Assembly (NCBI GenBank): GCA_033239125.1 | Contig: BSWB01000006.1 | Span: 113,320,242-113,384,241 of the forward strand | Origin: Fagopyrum homotropicum | Taxonomy: Eukaryota; Streptophyta; Magnoliopsida; Caryophyllales; Polygonaceae | Direction of reading: 5' to 3' | Length of the DNA stretch: 64,000 nt | Position numbers and translations under genes: made by a program | In this document: positions 45,619-56,726 of the stretch, in pieces | How positions within the stretch are numbered: the stretch's first letter is position 1 | How the letters are laid out: each line of letters starts with the position of its first letter | Notes under the pieces: model-generated | Seen by the model: only the letters and a program-made list of their open reading frames with translations | What the model was told of the DNA's origin: nothing | Database searches by the model: none

Positions 45619-47010
45619 TTGCGTGAAATGAAACAAAAAGTAACCTTTGTGTTGAGAGCTATATCTCACAATGGCAAGGGAGGGATATTTGTACTCGTGC
45701 TTATGAGCATTGTAATAAAATTAGAGATCAAATATTTATTTATTTGCAGGTTCGGGCCGACCTACAAAATATGTTTGACAATGGAGCTAACACTGTGCAA
45801 TTCTAGGAGGATGTTCGGCAAATTGAATGGACTACTCACCACATTATTCATTATATATTCTATATCCCTGTCTATTGGTCTCACACATGATGTTACCCCA
45901 GATGAACTTAGTGTTTTTCTCATTACTGTTCTTGCTGTGACCTTCATATTTGGAGATAATGCCAAGAAAATGTGTAATGGTGTGGTTTTTGCTCTCTTCT
46001 TCCCAAGTTATGAAATTGGAGATTCTGTTATCATAAATAATCAAAACTTATTTGTTCCATCTCCAATTGTCTTCTGCATTAGAATATATTAGTAATTATA
46101 TTTTGTGGAGGCAGATGATGGTTAGTTACACAAATCAATATTTTGATAACGAGGCTCTACAACTATGACACCAACAAATATGGAATCCAATCAAACTCAT
46201 CGCTCTGGTCGGCACACTGTGGTGATGTTGATCTCAGCTATCTGATCGGCACACTGCGGAAGATGCTACGGACCTCAAAATTAGAATCAAGATATAGTTA
46301 TTATATTTTATTCGTTTACCACATTACACACGATATGGTAATTTGTTTATTTTTCACATTAATTATCTCTCTAATAATCTATTAGGTGGTTGGATGATGA
46401 GATTGAATATTTTGATAACGAGATTAAGATTGGTGAATCTACGAATGAATGGATGGAGTTTGCCGTGCAATTCAACTATCGTGTTCCATATCTTCCGTCG
46501 ACAAAAACAAAATATGTACATTATTCAAAGATCTTAGCCATGATACAAGAGTACAAATCAAATATGGTATCGAATAGATATGTTATCCATGGTTTTATAA
46601 CCTGTACATTGTGGAAAGTGATCTAAATTAGAAGATCAACATCAACGAGATCAAAAACCTACAAATTAAAATATTAAGGTAAATATTAGTCACTGCACTT
46701 TTAATATCATCAATTAGTTTATGCTTTACATTAACTAGTTTCTTTTGTTTATAAAATTGCTTGTTCTAAGACTTTAGAGGAACATTGCAGGCCTTATTCT
46801 AAGGTTGTTCTCGTGGACCTTACCGAATTAAGAGTGAAGATGGCTCTATACGTGTGTGATTCAAAATATACGGCTGGAGGAGAAGAAGGTGAGATAGAAG
46901 ATGTATTTCGGCTTCAAAATTTGGAAAAGATACATGAGAGTTTGAGAAGAAATAGATTTGTCAAACAAGTTCAAATTTACTGTAAGAACGACGTATACGT
47001 TAGTACTTAG
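45619..47010 (+). pseudogene. MscS-like (MSL) mechanosensitive channel, decayed
   Basis: Plant MSL proteins are membrane channels opened by tension. An exon-like block after an acceptor at about 45750 gives RMFGKLNGLLTTLFIIYSIS, a helix, then LSVFLITVLAVTFIFGDNAK and PSYEIGDSVIINNQN. These are the equivalents of the family's ...VVVFIFGNTCK... and HPFDVGD segments around the pore and beta domain. A later block at about 46800-47007 (VDLTELRVKMALYVCDSKY) matches the C-terminal DVEDMNKMKMALYV-type segment. An in-frame TAG near 45805, frame changes and stops near 46160 show decay. A hydrophobic stretch at 44448-44675 may be an earlier membrane exon. Confidence 0.5.
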
Positions 47011-47571
47011 GTATGTGATACTCAATCACTGCCCGAAAACGGAAAATAGACTTGTCGTATTAGGAGAATCAAATAATACACTTGTTAAGCATATGCATGA
47101 ATCAATGAATATCATATTATTCTATTACTATTTATTACCGGCAAGCATAGAAAACTTTGAAAATATTATTTGTACTGGAAATGTAATTTTAAGGTTGCTC
47201 AAAATCAGTTTGATTTATATAGAACGAATGTAATTTTTTCTTTTCTTTTTTTCATCAAAAAAATGGAAATGCTCCAGTCCGAATTTGTACTGGACCGTAT
47301 TTTATCTTTGTAGAAAATATTATTTGAAGTAAATAATTTGAAAATGGAGCAATACGGTCCGGACTGTAATGAACCGGACCGTTATGTTTGGGCCATGGAC
47401 CATTAGTTGTATAAGAGTTAATTGTCCGGTCCAAACCATTTGCACAACCCCGATTAATCAATTTTCCAAATTAAACACCAGTTGAACTTGAGATTAAACT
47501 AACAAACCCTACACAAATCTAATATTCTCATTCAGACATACTAACCTTACGTGACTATGAATGTAACACCC
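47011..47571. other. Intergenic, no gene seen
   Basis: AT-rich. A CGGTCCGGACTGTAATGAAC-type phrase with partial inverted matches lies at 47275-47400. It ends at the LTR border. Confidence 0.4.
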
Positions 47572-49860
47572 CAAATTCTATGAACTCGGGATGTTACGGG
47601 CTAGGTCCTAACAATGAGTCATGACCCTAGCTTGACAACAAGTTCACTTGATCTTGAAACAATGCACAAATAAATATTAAAACCCACTTAGATAAAAACC
47701 AGAAGTTAACCAAAAATACAGACAGGACTCTCATCCGAGTATCAAAACTATACAGATACATAACCACAACCAACATAAAGAACCACATCCCGTCCTATCT
47801 TGTACGGGAACTCCGGGTGCCCACCACGACCAGATCACTCGGCAGCGTCCCTAACCTACAAAGCAACTACAATCACGGTATAAACCGTCAGCTAACAATC
47901 CGTATATTAGAATAACAATAATAGCACACACAACACATAAGCAAGATATCACACAAGCATGCTCACAACAAGCTGATTATTATATTTCATTAAGTGATTC
48001 ATTTTACTAATTCAACTTAGGTTGTGACATGAGGATCCTCCAACCCTCGCCTCTGTCCCCGTGTACCTGCAAGGAGTGTTTGATGCATCTCCCCGTCTAA
48101 TTGTCAAGGTTGGTCGCAGAGAACCTCCCAACGCTAAACAGAGTTGGGAAGTGATGTCACCGCCCAGTTATAATACACTTGAGCCAATTAATACACATGG
48201 TCATCCTAGTCCAGTTTATGGTTATAAATTATAAAACACACATCACTATTACAGTCATGCTAACACACATAAGTCACCTAAGTAAGCCCAAAAGACTTAC
48301 TTGTATACGCTCACCAACCAACTAAGCTATGGTTAGTCTATCGTCTCCAACACCACCTGTCATGAATATCAAATTCTTCGTATTAAACTTCTCTCTTCAA
48401 ATATCAATTAAGTTCATTCCTTTGAATTTAATTAACTTATAGCGTTCTCTATAATCCCAATTTAATGAATTTACATTTAATTAATTAATTAAATTTTATC
48501 AGGATAATGTTTTGCCCGCAGGCAGTTTCTGAACCCACCTGTCATCAGATCTCATCAAACAAATAAGAGAAAATTGGTGTAGAAAAGCCTTTTTTGTATC
48601 TCATATACAATATAAACTCCTTTAATTTCTACACCAAATAATAAAGGTAAATAAAATAGATTAATGCTGAAATTATGATAACTAATTAAGGGCTTTTCCC
48701 TAAAAGATATAATAAACTGGCAAAAACAAAAAATTGAAATCCCATAAAAAAAGGCAATTGGATATTTATTGATATTACATGATTCTCTCTTCAACTTCCA
48801 CGCTCAAAACATCCCGAGAAAATAGCGTCATAGATATTCTAGAGAGTATACACTTGCAACTCGCAAAACACTCGTCTTCTTCGTCTTCAACCTTCAAATG
48901 TTGTATGATTTTCACAAACAACACACTCGTCTTTTTCGTCTTCAACCTTCAAATGTTGTCTGTGAAAATTATGTACATAATTTTCACAAACAACATATAA
49001 TCATGCACATAAGTTTCACAGACAACACAAATTTACCACACAGATGATGATACAAAATATCAGATATGGCTACACAAATATAATGATGAAATTGTTGGCC
49101 AGAAACTGTATAAGGCTACATAATATGAACTATAAACTCACCTTAAAATGCTTGCCACACATATTTGGATGCAAAATCACCAACCGCAATCAATGAATTG
49201 ATGTAAATTGAAGCAAATTGCAGAAACAGACACCCAACTATAACGAAGGCACATCAAAATGGCCAGTAATCGTATCCCGCAAGTTGAATACAAACACAAC
49301 CGATTTATGTAAATTTATAAAGTGAATTCCAAACGAAACGCACACTCTGAACGGTTTTTGATGATGAAATCTTCTCTGTCTAAAATGGAGGTTGTTTCCC
49401 TCAAATCTTTTCAGAATCGTGATAAATAGACACACGTTGGAAGAGATATTCTAAAGAAACTGTTTTCTTAATTGTACGTAACTAATATCAATTTTCTTAA
49501 TTAATTATATAAAAGTCAAATTAATTAGGAGTGAGATTTTGATTAATTAGGGAAGGATATTCAATTATTAAATAATTTATCTTTTTTTTAAAATTTGAAG
49601 GGGCCTAATATCTATTCATTGATACATAACTGCCTAATTCTTCTACATGATTCAATAACAACCTACTTACCCCTTTTACTCAACAAACAACCCATGATCA
49701 CCAGAATAATGTAACGAGCATAATGAAATTTCTAATCATCCATTCTGACAAGCCTAAGGTCAATATATACTAACCCACAATACGGAAAATGAATAGTTTC
49801 ATAACTTATTCGTTACTAACCCGATTGACGATCCGAAAGAAGTTACGTACTCCTGACGAT
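47572..49860 (-). mobile_element. Tekay-type LTR, interrupted, inverted relative to the solo LTR at 54042
   Basis: Begins TGTAACACCCC on the plus strand. From 48300 to 48560 and from 49675 to 49855 it is the reverse complement of 55180-54955 and 54955-54785 in the solo LTR. Landmarks near 47790 match the LTRs at 4300 and 27100. The far (U3) end cannot be fixed; similarity fades near 49860. An ATGAA at 50076-50080 could pair with ATGAA at 47567-47571 as a target duplication, but this may be chance. Confidence 0.65.
48561..49670. mobile_element. Non-autonomous inverted-repeat element (copy B) inside the LTR
   Basis: The intervening sequence is absent at the matching point of the solo LTR (about 54955), so it is an insertion. 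Near its left end GGTGTAGAAAAGCC (48575) resembles the start of copy A at 34531. The right side (AAGGGGCCTAATA, then CTTCTACATG) resembles copy A's right end. It is AT-rich and non-coding. The borders are approximate to about 15 bp. Confidence 0.5.
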
Positions 49861-50079
49861 ACGGGGAATAAGAGCATGGTATAAAACCCCGTGTCCAATG
49901 ATTTGAGGTGGTTCGTCAGCGTTCTGATAGCGGTAAACGGAGGTTTACCCAAAAAGCTAACACTGGGAAATAAAATACTAACGAGATAAGGATTTCAATG
50001 GTACAAACGGATTTAAATTTGGAGCGAAGACGAAGGTGATTGAAATTCTTGTTTGGTTTCACACTTCTGTTTTAAATGA

Positions 50080-51008
50080 AAGTGAAATTGGAAAGTTTGT
50101 GATGAGGATGAAAGAGCCGTCTTTTCATCTAAATATACATATAATTTATATATGAGATGTTTTATAAATATAAACAATAGAATATTTTACATATAATTTA
50201 TATATGAGATATTTTATAAATATAAACAATAGAATATAAGAAGCCGCCTATACATGTACAATTGGCGTTAAAATTATAAAGTGAATGAGATGTTGCACAA
50301 CCACCACTCTTAATTTGTATATATATACTTGCGTTAAAATTATAAAGCGTAAAAATGTTGGTTATTGACGGTAAAATATTATGGTAATCTAGTCTACAGA
50401 TTAGGAAGGGGAGCATGATATAAAATTGACATAATTTCTTTTATTTTTTATATAATCTTTTTATAAGAAATAAGAGGAACATATTTTACCGCATTAGAAA
50501 CAATAACATTCCACAAACTCATTTTACCCTTTAATCTTTCATTACTTTTTTTGCCCATACTTAATTTGTTCATTCTTACTTATTTTCTATTGGTTTTTTA
50601 AAAATATTGGATCGGATGCGGTTGAATGAATCTATGAATTGTTTAAGTTTCAATATTTTTGGTTAGTTGGTATACACTTTTAGTCTAATATTTTCGGTTT
50701 GTATACACCTGAATATCCGAAATAGATCCGAATATATGTAATATAGTATTTTAGATTGTCTAAGTCTGGTCCAAAATTCCGACCCAAAACAATAATGTTG
50801 ATTTGAAAAGCAAAATGGTTCGTTTTCATGGTGCAGAAAGGAAGAATCTGCGCATACACATAAGTGTTGTTATATCAAAAGCAAAGACCACAAAGCTAAA
50901 TATATGTATCTATACCATTAAGCAAATACCCCAAAGCTAAGTTACAAAGTACAGAGAAAGCAATGCACAAACTGTGAAGTAAGGCAAAATAAAAAGAGAT
51001 TAAAGACA
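50080..51008. repeat. Intergenic with a two-copy tandem repeat
   Basis: No gene. About 52 bp starting ACATATAATTTATATATGAG occurs twice in tandem at 50138-50240. A shorter phrase GCGTTAAAATTATAAAG repeats at 50262 and 50332. The rest is AT-rich sequence downstream of the cytochrome b561/DOMON gene and probably includes its 3' untranslated region. Confidence 0.55.
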
Positions 51009-52614
51009 CTAATTCTGCCTTCTAAGCTTAATCTCACCAAAAACACCACCAATTATCATGATTACAAGGAAAAATCCATAGAAAATGCTCCAACCAATGC
51101 CTTCTTCCGCCAATCGAAGGCCATAGAATATGTTTATGATAGAGAGTAATATGATCAACCTCCCTGCATAATGGTGATACCAATTCCAGTACTTCCTAGC
51201 CTTCGATCCCTTTTCCGGCCTCGCAAGGAGGGCAGTTACCTATCCAGAAAAACAAGGAAATTAAGTCAAAAGATTATACAAGTTGAAATTTCAGATTTTT
51301 TTCGTCTTCTTCCTTCAAATTTGATAATTATAGATCACTAAAGATGTTAATATGTCTTTTAGGCCGTATACATCTCCTTCCGTCTATAATCTTATTATTC
51401 ACTCATACGCATATAAAAATGTGTGTATTCATTCCGCCTATATGGTTTTTTCTACATCGAGGAATGTCACATTTTATTAAGATAAATTTTTTTAAAAAAC
51501 TTTTTTTAAAAAAAGTCCGGAGAGAAAAGATACATGAAATGTGGGGTTTCTTGGGTTAGAAATAAAAAAAAAAAAAAGTTTATATTTTTTACATTATATC
51601 ATTTTTGTAATTTTATATAATTTCAACTCATTTCATCTTTGTTCATCAAACACGCAAAAATCTCGAAATCGTTGCGAGAAATCGAACCTGAAGGCAGCCG
51701 AAAACGAGGATAGTAATGCCAATGCCTTTGTGGTCGGAGATGGTGTGACCTAGATTAAGGAAGCTTTGTAAGACAAATCCGAGGATTATGCCGGTGAGTC
51801 CTAAGATGAAGCCAATGATTTGGATTGCCACGTGGGAATAGAACCAGATTGGGTCCCATCTCCTAAAGTATCGGGCGGTTAGAGATCCGAATGGGACCAA
51901 GATTCCCCATGACAATATGTTGACAACCCCATGGTCCCTCCTAAGACCTGCGTATGGACTATCTTGGGTTGCAACCTTTCCTGTTGGATAACATAAAATG
52001 ATAATAATAAAAAGTGATCATTATTTGAAGTACATAATTTGTTTACGGATCTGCCAAACTAATTTAGTAGACCCGTTAAAATGTGACATGACTCATAAAT
52101 ATTCGGTTTTGCATGATTTTTATGAATCATAATAATCGATGACGTTTTGGGTCAGGTAGGATCACGGCCGACCTATTATGACCCGTCAAGAAAAATATAT
52201 AAGTCTTTACTCTAGTATTTGGGGTTGATTTTGAAATTTTAAACGCCAACGAATGTTTTGAGAAGACTAAGGGGTGTTTGGTTTAGGTTTTTCGATAAAT
52301 TTTGACGAAGGTTTGTATTTTTTTAAAATTATGTAGTGTTTGATAATAGAGTTTCTTTTTGTTAGATTTAGCTTTCTTGGAGGTTGTTTGAAGAAAATTT
52401 TTGGACGTTTTGAAAATTTACAACTAATAGTTTTCTAAAAAGTTAGATAATTTTGCCCTTGTTTACATTAATAGGTATTTATTATATTTATAAATGTGTC
52501 AATTTTTGGTTATGTTATCCCAAAAATCTTCATTTACTAAACACCCAGTTATTATTTTTTATTCATAAAACTTCAAAAAAAAATTACCTAACCAACTGCA
52601 CAATAAGTTAAAAC

Positions 52615-52653
<39 letters not shown>

Positions 52654-53753
52654 AAACCACCCAAAAATCTCGTCTTATAAACGAACCCCTAAATCAACTA
52701 ATCCAATTAATTATACTTTTAATTGGGTTATATGTGATTTATATTCTATTATACAATAAAGTTAAAAGTTTCAAGTTAATCTTACATTTCAATAAAATTA
52801 ATTAGCAAGTCAAAGTTCTTGGCTTTTTTCGGCTTTAGGGGTTTATATATAATATCAACCGCAAAAAAAGAGCTAACATGTCCGAACCCGTTAAATATGG
52901 ATCTGGGTTATGTGATCCGACCTATAATTTACCCGAACATATAATGATCCGCCTTGAACCCGACTCACCCGACATGTTTGGCACTTGTGGATTAGTAGGA
53001 ACCAACTTTTTTCTTAAGTCTAATAGTCCTAGATTTGATCAACTTACTTGCAATAAGCTACATTTTGGGTTAATGCTTACCTGAAGCATAATTGATTTGA
53101 GTAGCGACCATATTCACGTGTTCTTGAAGCTGAAAGCTAGGTGACCGGGGCTGGAAACGACGCGAGCCAACGGCAAAGATGAGGTGATCGGAGATCTGAG
53201 ATGTTGTCAACTGAAAAGCCAAGTAGATCCTAGATGATTGTACAAATACAGCCACTGACTTGTTAACCACATTCAGATTTCCTTGATCAGGTTTCACCAT
53301 TGAGGGCGATGTTCCGCCTAGATAATATTGTTTGATCTTACCCGTTGACCCGTTTTCTCGCCACGGCCACCCGACCATGGCGCTTGCCCCGATCATGGGG
53401 GAATCCGTGTTCTTCGAAAACCCCATTGCCACGTACCCTCCTGTGTTCGGAGCTGATAGGAGGAAACTCCATGTGTTGGAGTTCGCATTGTCATACTGCG
53501 AATCCAAAAACATAATAAAAATGTTATCATTCATTCATCACCCTACTCATAGAATTCGAGGGAAATGGAGACTTACTCGGAGGATGAAGTCTTCTTCTTG
53601 CCAGACGGATTGGCATGAGAAGGAGGTGAGGTCGAAGTTTAGGAGATCATTGAAGTTGAGTGTAGTGTTGCATGAATCAGTCTGGGAATTGACAGAAAGA
53701 AGCTGGGAGACGAAGAAGAGGTTGAAGATGAAGTTAAGAGATGACTTCTTCAT
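51009..53753 (-). CDS. Cytochrome b561 and DOMON domain-containing protein
   Basis: Plant CYBDOM proteins pass electrons, probably from ascorbate, across the plasma membrane to the apoplast. Four exons join in frame: 53753-53577, 53495-53081, 51980-51688 and 51239-51009, 1116 nt or 371 codons, with GT...AG borders at each intron. A signal peptide (MKKSSLNFIFNLFFVSQLLS) is followed by a DOMON domain at about residues 45-190, with candidate heme ligands Met in VAMGFS and His in QEHVNM. The b561 core then has about five membrane helices, with four likely heme His in RRDHGVV, YSHVAIQ, SDHKGIG and HHYAGRL. Length fits the family (about 370-400). The large second intron (53080-51981) holds a Tourist-like MITE and a run of 33 A. 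No defect seen; likely functional. Confidence 0.9.
52271..52689. mobile_element. Tourist-like (PIF/Harbinger) MITE in intron 2
   Basis: The left end GGGGTGTTTGGTTTAGG and the complement of the right end, GGGGTTCGTTTATAAG, form imperfect inverted repeats. They are flanked by TAA on both sides (52268-52270 and 52690-52692), the target duplication of this superfamily. 419 bp, non-coding, with a poly-A run (52618-52650) near the right end. Confidence 0.65.
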
Positions 53754-54429
53754 GTCCTCAATCTTGCATTCTCTTTCCTGCTGCTCTCTCTGTCTAAGTT
53801 CTTCTGGATGTGACTTTCTTATGATTTTTTAATCTTTCTTTAAAGGGTTTCGAATATTTTGTATGGATTGTGAAATGGTAGTTGCTGAGGATGAACTCAC
53901 GTTCAGAACAGCTGCTCTCTCTGTCTTAAGTCAACTAAATAATTGAATATTTAGTTGTTTTTGAGATTGGTTTAATGCAATATTAATAACTTATCCACCA
54001 AGATTCAGTTTGGTTAAAAAAAAGGAAACTATAGATAATTTTGTAACAGTCAAAAATCAAATATGGCCTAATCGGGAATTTTAGGAAGTTAAACGGGTTT
54101 AACGGAATCAAAACCGTCTTAACAAGAGATCGATACCTAGATGATATAAGCCCGGTGTTATTTGGAGCATTTGGGAGCTTCAATTAATAAAAATGCAGTT
54201 GAGAAAAATGATCAGGACATCGGACATGTCCTAGATATGAAAAAACATAGAAAGGCAAAACGGCCAAAAAAGTCGCTATTTCGTTTCTTAGCGCCTAAGA
54301 AAGACGGCTTAGGAATACACGTTTTTCGAAACAATTGCGGAATAATTATCCGTACAATATTCCAGATTTATTATTCCAGTTTCGAGAAGTTTGGAGAAGG
54401 GGGCTTAAACCGCTTTCGGATCGGTAAAA

Positions 54430-54498
54430 GGATAATTATCGACTCCGCTAAAGGATAATTATCGACTCCGCTAAAGGATAATTATCGTCTTCGCTATA
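54430..54498 (+). promoter_or_regulatory. Triple 23 bp repeat upstream of the solo-LTR TATA box
   Basis: Three head-to-tail units starting GGATAATTATCGACTCCGCT at 54430, 54453 and 54476 (the third is diverged). Each contains the palindrome GATAATTATC. The TATA box TATAAATA follows at 54495-54502. The GGATAA core resembles the plant I-box/GATA site, so an enhancer role is plausible but inferred. Confidence 0.6.
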
Positions 54499-55596
54499 AA
54501 TAGCTGAAATATCGTTTATTAATTCATTTTCTTTCACGTTTCCTCGTAAAAGCTCTGATTTCTCTCAACCTTCAAACTCAGATCTACTCTTCGTTTCTAA
54601 TCCGATTTCAAATCCGTTTGAGTTTTTGGATTCCTCTCTTCATTCTCTTCATTTTGGTACCGAGTTTCTGCATTTCCGAGCAAGGGAAGGTCTGGTCGAG
54701 CATATATGATACTAGGGAGGTTCCGTCGCTCAGATTCCGGTGAATTTGATGGTGTCCGAGCGTAGCCTGCGTCGTTGTGATTCCGAATCTTCTTTCGGAT
54801 CGTCAATCGGGTTAGTAACGAATAAGTTATGAATTTATTCGTTTTTCGTATTGCGATTTTGCCTAAATTGACCTTAGGCTTGCCAAAATGGATAATTGGA
54901 AATTCCATTATGCTCGTTACTTTATTCTGGTGATTATGGGCTGTTTGTTTGATGAGATTTGATGACAGGTGGGTTCAGAAATTGCCTGCGGGCAAAACGT
55001 TGTTCTGGCGAAATTTAATTAATTAATTAAAGGTTAATTAATTAAATTGGGATTCTAGAAAATGCTATAAGCTAATTAAATTCAAAGGAATGAATTTAAC
55101 TGGTGTTTGAAGCGAGAAGTTTAATACGAGGAATATGATATTCTCAGCAGGTGTTGTTGAAGGTTTCGGTTTAACTATAGTTTAGTTGCTTTGGGAGTGT
55201 ATCCAAGCACGATAAAGGAGGATAGTCCGAGTGGGAAACGGACTTAATAGTTGGTTTGCGAGGTTTTATTGTTCTTACCTGCGAGGTAAGTGTATATGAA
55301 TTACACTTGCTTAATATATGTTATGTATTTAATATGCTATGATTTTATGCATGTTTGAGTGTATATATATGTTTGTTATGATTGTATGCATGCTTATATG
55401 TATATGAGTGAGACGATGATGATGACTTGATATTCCTTATGAAAGCATGCATGAGGTACATGAGATGATAGTGGAAAGAATATGATGAAAGAATATGATG
55501 AAAGCATGAAATTGAGTTATGATATGAAAGTGATAATATAGGATGGTAATTGATTAATTAGCCCAATTGGGTCCCGCACGGGTTTCCGGGGGACGA

Positions 55597-55792
55597 GGTC
55601 GCTACCTGATCTACAGGGGGCCTCAGAGGTCGCTACCTGATCTACAGGGGGCTCGAGATAAGAAAAACAGCCAGGGGTCGCTACCTGATCTACAGGGGGC
55701 CTCGAGATAAGAAAAATAGTCCAAGATCGCGACCTGATCTACAGGGGGTCTTAGGACAAGATGGCCGAGGTCGCTACCTGATCTACAGGGGG
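55597..55792 (+). repeat. Interspersed direct-repeat array in the solo LTR
   Basis: Five copies of a 24 bp unit beginning GGTCGCTACCTGATCTACAG, starting at about 55597, 55628, 55676, 55725 and 55769. They are separated by variable spacers, two of which repeat CGAGATAAGAAAAA. A GAAA-rich microsatellite follows at 55822-55850. Confidence 0.85.
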
Positions 55793-56726
55793 CCTATGAC
55801 GCTATCGGGTTGGCCAACCGAAAGAAAAAAAGAAAGAAAGAAAGAAAAGAAATACGAAAGCAATGAGAAAATATATCGTACGATCAGTTGGAGCTAGTTA
55901 GTTAATTATCACCTATGCATCGATGCGATCGAGTCTAACATGCTATATGTTATGTTATGATTATTGTTATGTGATGAGATGATATGTTTATATGTGATGT
56001 GTGATAACATGCTTGAATGTTTATGTGAAATGTGATATGAATGGTTGTGGAATTATATGTGAATGTGGATATGTATGTGTGCTTTGAAATGTGAGGAAGG
56101 GTATAGAGTGTTCTTTGGAGACGGGATATTAGATACTTATATATATTGGGACAGTGCGATTTGTATACCCTTACTGAGCGTGTGGCTCATTGTTGTTATA
56201 TCCACATATTTTTCAGCTACTCAGACTCGGCCTGACCAAGGCAAGGACGTTGGACCCAACACCTGGATTTGAGATCATATCAGGTGGGCTGTTATGGGAT
56301 GCTACCGCCTAGGATGTTTTGTGTGGTTTTAAACAGTTGTTTTTTGTTAAACCGAGCTTATGACGTATGTTAGTATGTATATATGTTGTGAATATGGTTG
56401 TAAGATAAAGTTTTAAAAATTTACGTTTTCCGCTTTTCCGCTTATTGTTTTAAACAGGGTTAATTAATTGGTAATCAACTAGAAATGAAATAGGTGTGTC
56501 ACAAATTTGGTAAAAAGATATATAATTGTTTTTCTGCTTAACCTATGATGTACAATGTAGTGAGCTACAAGACCCTGAAGAAGAAATATCTAGTGGTATA
56601 TGATCCGGTTCACAGCCCGTTACCGTTTAAATCAAGAACATAGAGAAGAACTTGATCAAAAAGTTCACTGACCGAATTAGTATATCCATCAGGAGTTTGT
56701 AGGTCGATCCTCACAAGAACATTTGA

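Larger units (their letters stand above)
54042..56503 (+). mobile_element. Solo LTR of a Tekay-type gypsy element
   Basis: 2462 bp from TGTAACAG to GTGTCACA, flanked by a perfect AATTT duplication (54037-54041 and 56504-56508) with no internal retrotransposon sequence. This is the product expected from recombination between two LTRs. Inside are U3 tandem repeats and a TATA box near 54495, and a tandem array near 55600. It lies about 290 bp upstream of the cytochrome b561/DOMON start codon, so it may influence that promoter. Confidence 0.85.

Noticed and set aside
47255..47461. Minus-strand 68-codon ORF
   Set aside because: Composed of repeated GGTCCGG-type phrases; no motif and no gene context.
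50076..50080. ATGAA as right target duplication of the LTR at 47572
   Set aside because: Sequence before it does not end in CA and similarity to the sister LTR has already faded; a 5 bp match is easily chance.
55597..55792. CRISPR-like array of repeats and spacers
   Set aside because: Spacers are unequal and partly repeated, the array lies inside a plant LTR, and no cas genes exist in the window.
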